This document shows, piece after piece, positions 59,346-64,000 of a stretch of DNA of 64,000 nt (the stretch's first letter is position 1; every line of letters begins with the position of its first letter). The position numbers and the translations under genes are program-made. This DNA is from Reticulitermes lucifugus (lineage: Eukaryota; Arthropoda; Insecta; Blattodea; Rhinotermitidae): contig JAKCWW010001732.1 in the NCBI GenBank assembly GCA_026260175.1, positions 1 to 64,000 on the forward strand, given 5' to 3'. The notes below the pieces were generated by a model. It was not told where the DNA came from. It worked only from the letters and a program-made list of their open reading frames with translations, and ran no database searches.

Positions 59346-59388
59346 ACCGACGTTTCGGAGAAGCTTGCTGCCTCCATCTTCGGGGCCC
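59346..59388 (-). ncRNA. Hammerhead-like module, family B type
   Basis: Reverse strand CCGAAGA core variant, T, stem GGAG/CTCC, GAA, ACGT, C, then GGT facing GCC. Upstream landmarks (CTTCTGGGTTATTACACAGT on the plus strand) are those of a family B left arm. Confidence 0.45.
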
Positions 59389-59449
59389 AAGTAGTCCAAG
59401 AAGTGTTTTAGTCTTGAAGAAGGAGCATCAAGCTCCCACACAACTTCAG

Positions 59450-59691
59450 TAAAGTAAAGGTAAGTTTCACCCTAGAACAAGCCATGAAGGCCCAGAGGGG
59501 GAGTAGAGGTATAGCTCTACTCTTTCTTTAACTTCGGCGCTAGATGGGGGTGGGTGTTCAACGCCACGCCCCGGCCGCTTTACCGCCGGGAATGACCCGG
59601 TACCCAGTGTACAGGAAGCTGGTTAGGTCGGTCTGGACCGGTGCTGAAAATCTCGCCCCCCCACCGGGATTCGATCCTCGGACCGTCCACA
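59450..59691 (-). mobile_element. SINE family E, 5'-truncated
   Basis: AGTAAAGTAAAGGTAAG tail at the left, TAGAGGTATAGCTCTACTC, ACGCCCCGGCCGCTTTACC and the B box GGGATTCGATCC in reverse. The head beyond the B box region is missing. Confidence 0.88.
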
Positions 59692-60087
59692 CAAAAGTCA
59701 GTATATTCCTATATTTACCAATTGACACATCATGTCCCAGTCGTCTTGACTATTTTCATAGCAACACTTCAAAACCCATACCAAGAATTTAAAAAAAAAA
59801 AGAAAGCCGCGAAAGTATACAATCCTGTCCATCTAGATTTTATAACGAAAGGAAAATATCCAGGCTCAGGTATTTACAGGTCTATCAGGCCAGATGATAA
59901 GGAACTTATGTAGTCAAAAGTTGGAAAGCGAAGGTTTGTGATTGAAGTTAACTAGCGAAGAAGAAATATTTAACAATGAGATCTTTCAGTCCGTCCGCAT
60001 GCTGAGTTGCGCTATCGCAACAAGCAGGCCTAAAAGAATTATTGCCTTCTGGCACATTACATCGTGTATTGTGGTAGGTAGGTGCCC
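59692..60087. other. No recognised feature
   Basis: Contains an A-run at 59790-59802. Nothing else recognised. Confidence 0.25.
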
Positions 60088-60125
60088 GCCAGAAGACGGA
60101 GGCAACACGTCCTCCGAATAATTGG
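60088..60125 (+). ncRNA. Hammerhead-like module relic
   Basis: CAGAAGAC core relic, stem GGAGG/CCTCC (60099-60115) with loop CAACACGT, GAA. Same stem as at 21478-21527, so probably the same subfamily. Confidence 0.4.
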
Positions 60126-60210
60126 TATCTATCTGCTAAACTAAATGGCATGTTGCGAGATTTGGTATTCTCACAGCTGAAGATCCAAATCTTTCGGAAT
60201 GTGTTCAATA

Positions 60211-60255
60211 TTTACTGACGTTTCGAAAAATCGTAACGTCTTTATCTTCAGGGTC
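60211..60255 (-). ncRNA. Hammerhead-like module, family B type
   Basis: Reverse strand CTGAAGA intact (60250-60244), stem weak (AAA/TTT), GAA, ACGT, C. Stem I partners ACC and AGT pair in two of three positions. Confidence 0.4.
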
Positions 60256-63200
60256 AAACAGTCCACACCAGAAGATCCGTCTTTAAAGTTACAGGCGCGA
60301 GAAACCTAAATCTCACAGGCTTCAAATCCCAGAAAGTATATCTCCATAACCAAATGCGTCAGAAACTTCCATCTCATGAGCAGTCTTTTTTTGTTCGATT
60401 TACCCAACGAAATATTACAGCTGGAAAGGCTGATACCCTTAGGCTTAAAAAATAAAGAGCTGTGACATTTATCCTATTAAAAGAGAAGGAAGACGAGGAG
60501 AACATGAATGAGAAGAAATAAAACAGGGAAAGCGGCAAGAAGTAGTAGTACGGAATTGTGTCTTAACCGATCAAGGCCCAGAGGTAGATATGTGCACTTT
60601 TTCTAACATGTAAAAACGCTGCAGTCTGCCCATAATTTTGTGTATTTGTTCAGTATTTTTGTCACAGTCAGCACCGAACTTTTCCCTGAACAACATTAAC
60701 TGACTGGTCTTTGTAGTGGCGACAGGTTTTTCTCCCAGTAATTTACCAATATCTCGTGATATAAAATTTAAATACATTTAAAGCTGCAGAGAGTTATTTA
60801 TTACCAGCTTATATAAGAAAAATTATAGCAAAGCTAGGAGAAATATTTCGCTAATGGAAGTTTTAAGTGACCATACACAATGGACTTCAGCTTACTTGGT
60901 GCAAATGGTCCAGTGATAGGACGGTTAACAGAAAACTTGTTGATCCAGAGGATCAATCAGGAGTAAGAAATAATCAGCGGAATTTACAAAACATAATAAA
61001 GATTTATCAATTACAGATACACAATACAATAATATTCTTTCAGTATCCGTAAAACTCATATAACTGAGGTCATTCGATACATTGTTAACTTTTTTGTTTT
61101 TGTTTAGAATGACGATGATTGGGCCGAAAAACTGGTTAAGGTAAAGTTGTTGAAGGTAGAGCCCGCTACATTTTATCTAATGAATCCAGTTACAGAATAG
61201 TGATAGGAATAAATGAAATTACATTGACAACTGTCTTTCTCATACAGTCCGCATTTCAGCTCTGGACTTGCAGATATTACACAGGAAACTGTAGGCACGT
61301 GTGGTACTAAAACCAAAGCCCCCTACTGAAAACGCTCTCGGTTTGTGTGTTTTCAATTCCACACGCCGAATGAGAATATTTGGTTACCCAGCGCCTAGAT
61401 TGTTTCAATAAGCTGGAAGCTACATAAAACTGAACAGTTTATCTGACCATACCAGAGATGTCTATGCTTTACTGAAACGAACCTTTTACACCATCACACT
61501 CAAAGGACGCAAGATTAGCAACTGGGTCTATCATGAAAAGGTTAAAGTTAAATACATTGTTTCATTTACATATGCGCTATTGGCCTGCTAGACTGTATTC
61601 CAGGTAACATCAACGGATCGTCTGCAAAAGCTAACTCAGATGCTTATTATGCTTATTGATTTACTACTACAGGAAAAGGCCCTCCTGGCGATTAACCTCA
61701 TCTATCACATTAACCCAGTATTTCAGATTAAAACCACGTGTCACATTAACACCATGTGTCACACACAAAGATTACATATACCCCTAGTCAATCACAAAAC
61801 TTCCCGCAGTTTATATAGGTTAAAATTCTGAGATTATTTAATAGCGATTTAGCCCAGTACGAGATAGACGTCGGTGGTCTGTCTGGAGCTGCTGTCCCAA
61901 CATTCACATCGTAGGGTAGAGAAGACAACTGTACTGGGCACGGACGGGTCCTTAACAAACAGCACGTGAGCAATGTATGCAGGTGTGGTCAGTCTCTTTC
62001 GTAAGCGACGTTGAAACAAAGGCTTCGCGCTAGTCGAAATTTGCCATTTGTTTCATTCGCTAGATATTCTAACGAAGAGTCCAGTTCGTATCTCTGGGCA
62101 CCTGAACAGACTAAGGAAAATTTAATTCTCGTGATCTGAAATCGTTTTTAATGCTTCAAGAGAACATATTATAATCCTAGCTGTATGGTTTCATGAATCA
62201 TCTGTAATTCGATGAATATTATATGTCCTCTTTCATTTCCTTACTTCAAGTTTTAAAGGAACTGTTTTACGTAAAGGGTACCCTGCAAAATGAAATATTT
62301 TTGTAATATTTGCTAAATTAATTTTCATAGAGTTTGACGAAAGACGATTACAGGTTTTGTAATTATTAAAACAAAATAAAATTAATAAAACCAATTATGA
62401 TCAAAATTATAAAAGATTGGTTTTAATATTATAACAAAATAAAAAGTAAGCTAGTAATCTACTGAGTACCCGTACGTTACAGCTGAAGTTATTAAGTTGT
62501 AGGATTACATTAGAATCACAGTAGTGAAGAACTGTAAAAAGAAGCCTTCTTTCGACCCCATATTTAGCTGCTTCAGTTCAATCTATATTGTATAAATATA
62601 TTTGTCTCGGTACGTTAGCATCTCTTTAGATTCTCAGAGTGGCTGCCGTCCAACAGATTATAATCTACCAAACCTTTGTTACGTATTTCTGTATTCTACC
62701 TACATGTCGGGCTTGCTGTAAATACGACAGTTCACCTACAAAGAAACGAGGGAAGAGAAAATCAGAATCGCGAGTATTTCACAAGCAGCTCTTACAATCC
62801 GTGGTATGGTGTAATAAGGACTAATCTATGCAGCTTATTTTCGCATATCTGACTAAACCTGGCAAAAAAACAAACCTCGTGAAAGGAAACCGTGTTTTTA
62901 AGTTGTGTTACAAATTTCGGAGCAGCTGTTTTCAGATTTTGCAATTAAAATACTATGCAATATTTGATATTTAATTGTTTTACAATTTTCGGAACCACTG
63001 TATTGTGATTCTGAAACTGAAATATTTTACTGTGTTTGACGTAAGGGACAATCATGAGTGGGAAATAAACTCTTCTTCATAATGTACAATATTTACATTC
63101 AGAAAAAGGACTAAATTATTTTGCATATGTTATGCATATCATACAAGGAAAATTGTGTGCATGGACGCTATGAAGATTAACAAATTCGTTGGAGTCACGC

Positions 63201-64000
63201 ACAGGTTAGGTTCCGTAAGGCATTTATTACTGCTATCAATATGATATATTTGAGGAGGAAGGAGTAGAAGCCGCCTGACCTGCCTACCTTATGTAACTTC
63301 ATAATGAGGTCACAAAGGGTACGATTATTGCAATTGCTTTAAACGCCACACAAACTCGAAGTTTTAAACAAAGGAGACAGCTCAGCTGTTTAGAAAAGAC
63401 TTTATTCATTTCGTTATTCTGGAAGTCTAAAATCTATACTGAGGTACCCAGGTATCTGTCCCTTCTTGTCTTTAGACCCTTCCTCATAAAAATGTACTAC
63501 AGGCTACCACAGTTGAAACCAGGCATATCTCTGCAGTTTAACGACTTACAGTTTTAAGTCTGTCTTTCAGAAGATGAAGTAAAATATTACAACAATATAT
63601 CGCCTACGTCCTTTAATTGAAAAGCTTGTTTTGTGAAGCCAGTAATATAAAAACATACTTATGGAATTTAGTAATATAGATCTGTACGTAGTTTTCAGCA
63701 GTAAGCATTATCTAGGCCTACACTAAATTTTTAGGAATAAAACAAGAAAAGTTTATACGCTCTATTTCCTTGATTTTACTTTTATCAAGTATCGATATAT
63801 GCGGCGAAGAAGTAAAAGGCTCCACAGATATTAAATTTGTCATGCAAAATTGATTTTTTTCTGTGCCTGTTGACTTTCTTAAATTGTCATAGTTTCACAA
63901 GCACTATATTATAATAAAAAGAGTTACAAAGATATGTTTTCAAGTACGTCACTGTAAGACAAGTCAGTAAATAGAGTCAAGCACCAAATACATGTCGCTG
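60256..64000. other. No recognised feature to the end of the window
   Basis: AT-rich, open frames all below 70 codons and without recognisable families. No repeat shared with the rest of the window was noticed. Confidence 0.3.

Noticed and set aside
1-64000. CRISPR array, operons, prophage
   Set aside because: No regularly spaced identical repeats, no bacterial-type gene packing; the sequence is eukaryotic.

Overview
This is a 64 kb piece of a large, AT-rich, repeat-dense animal nuclear genome. Spliced exons, several tRNA-derived SINE families, LINE fragments with arthropod-like reverse transcriptase remnants and a Ty3/gypsy LTR fossil point to an insect. The repeat families look to me like those of cockroaches and termites (Blattodea), but that is recognition from memory and could not be tested. 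There are no bacterial operons and no CRISPR array, and no genuine tRNA or rRNA gene was seen.

Host genes are sparse. The one convincing host gene lies on the + strand at about 2.3-6.6 kb. It has a CCAAT/TATA-type promoter, an exon encoding two membrane helices, an unusual GC-AG intron of 3.7 kb, and a terminal exon ending in a possible PDZ ligand (ETV). The reading frame near its 5' end is unresolved. A GC-rich island with a strong splice donor at 34.6-34.9 kb may be a first exon or promoter of another gene. The remaining open frames are short and mostly repeat-derived.

Layout: 0-0.45 kb is a ~148 bp tandem repeat. 1-12.4 kb holds the host gene, foldback elements, SINEs and two short elements with perfect target-site duplications. 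15-26 kb is mostly unrecognised sequence with scattered SINEs and a perfect 45-bp hairpin insertion. 26.8-34 kb is dominated by LINE debris, large foldbacks and SINEs. 35-37.6 kb is a SINE cluster. 37.9-42.9 kb is an old, broken LTR retrotransposon with two younger elements inserted in it. 43-64 kb is mostly unrecognised, with SINEs, LINE tails and a 1.1 kb long-terminal-inverted-repeat element at 55.4-56.5 kb.

The most interesting signal is a small RNA-like module repeated at about twenty places in otherwise different repeat families: CTGANGA, a stem-loop whose stem sequence differs between families but stays self-complementary, GAA, a short palindrome starting A and ending T, one more base, then a sequence complementary to what precedes CTGANGA. 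That is the layout of a minimal type I hammerhead ribozyme with a very short stem III. Several host elements carry 9-13 bp target-site duplications and foldback structure, so I infer a group of short non-autonomous retroelements, possibly Penelope-like, that share a hammerhead-like module. Three of the SINE families also share a 3' tail of the TTTACC type, suggesting a common mobilising LINE.
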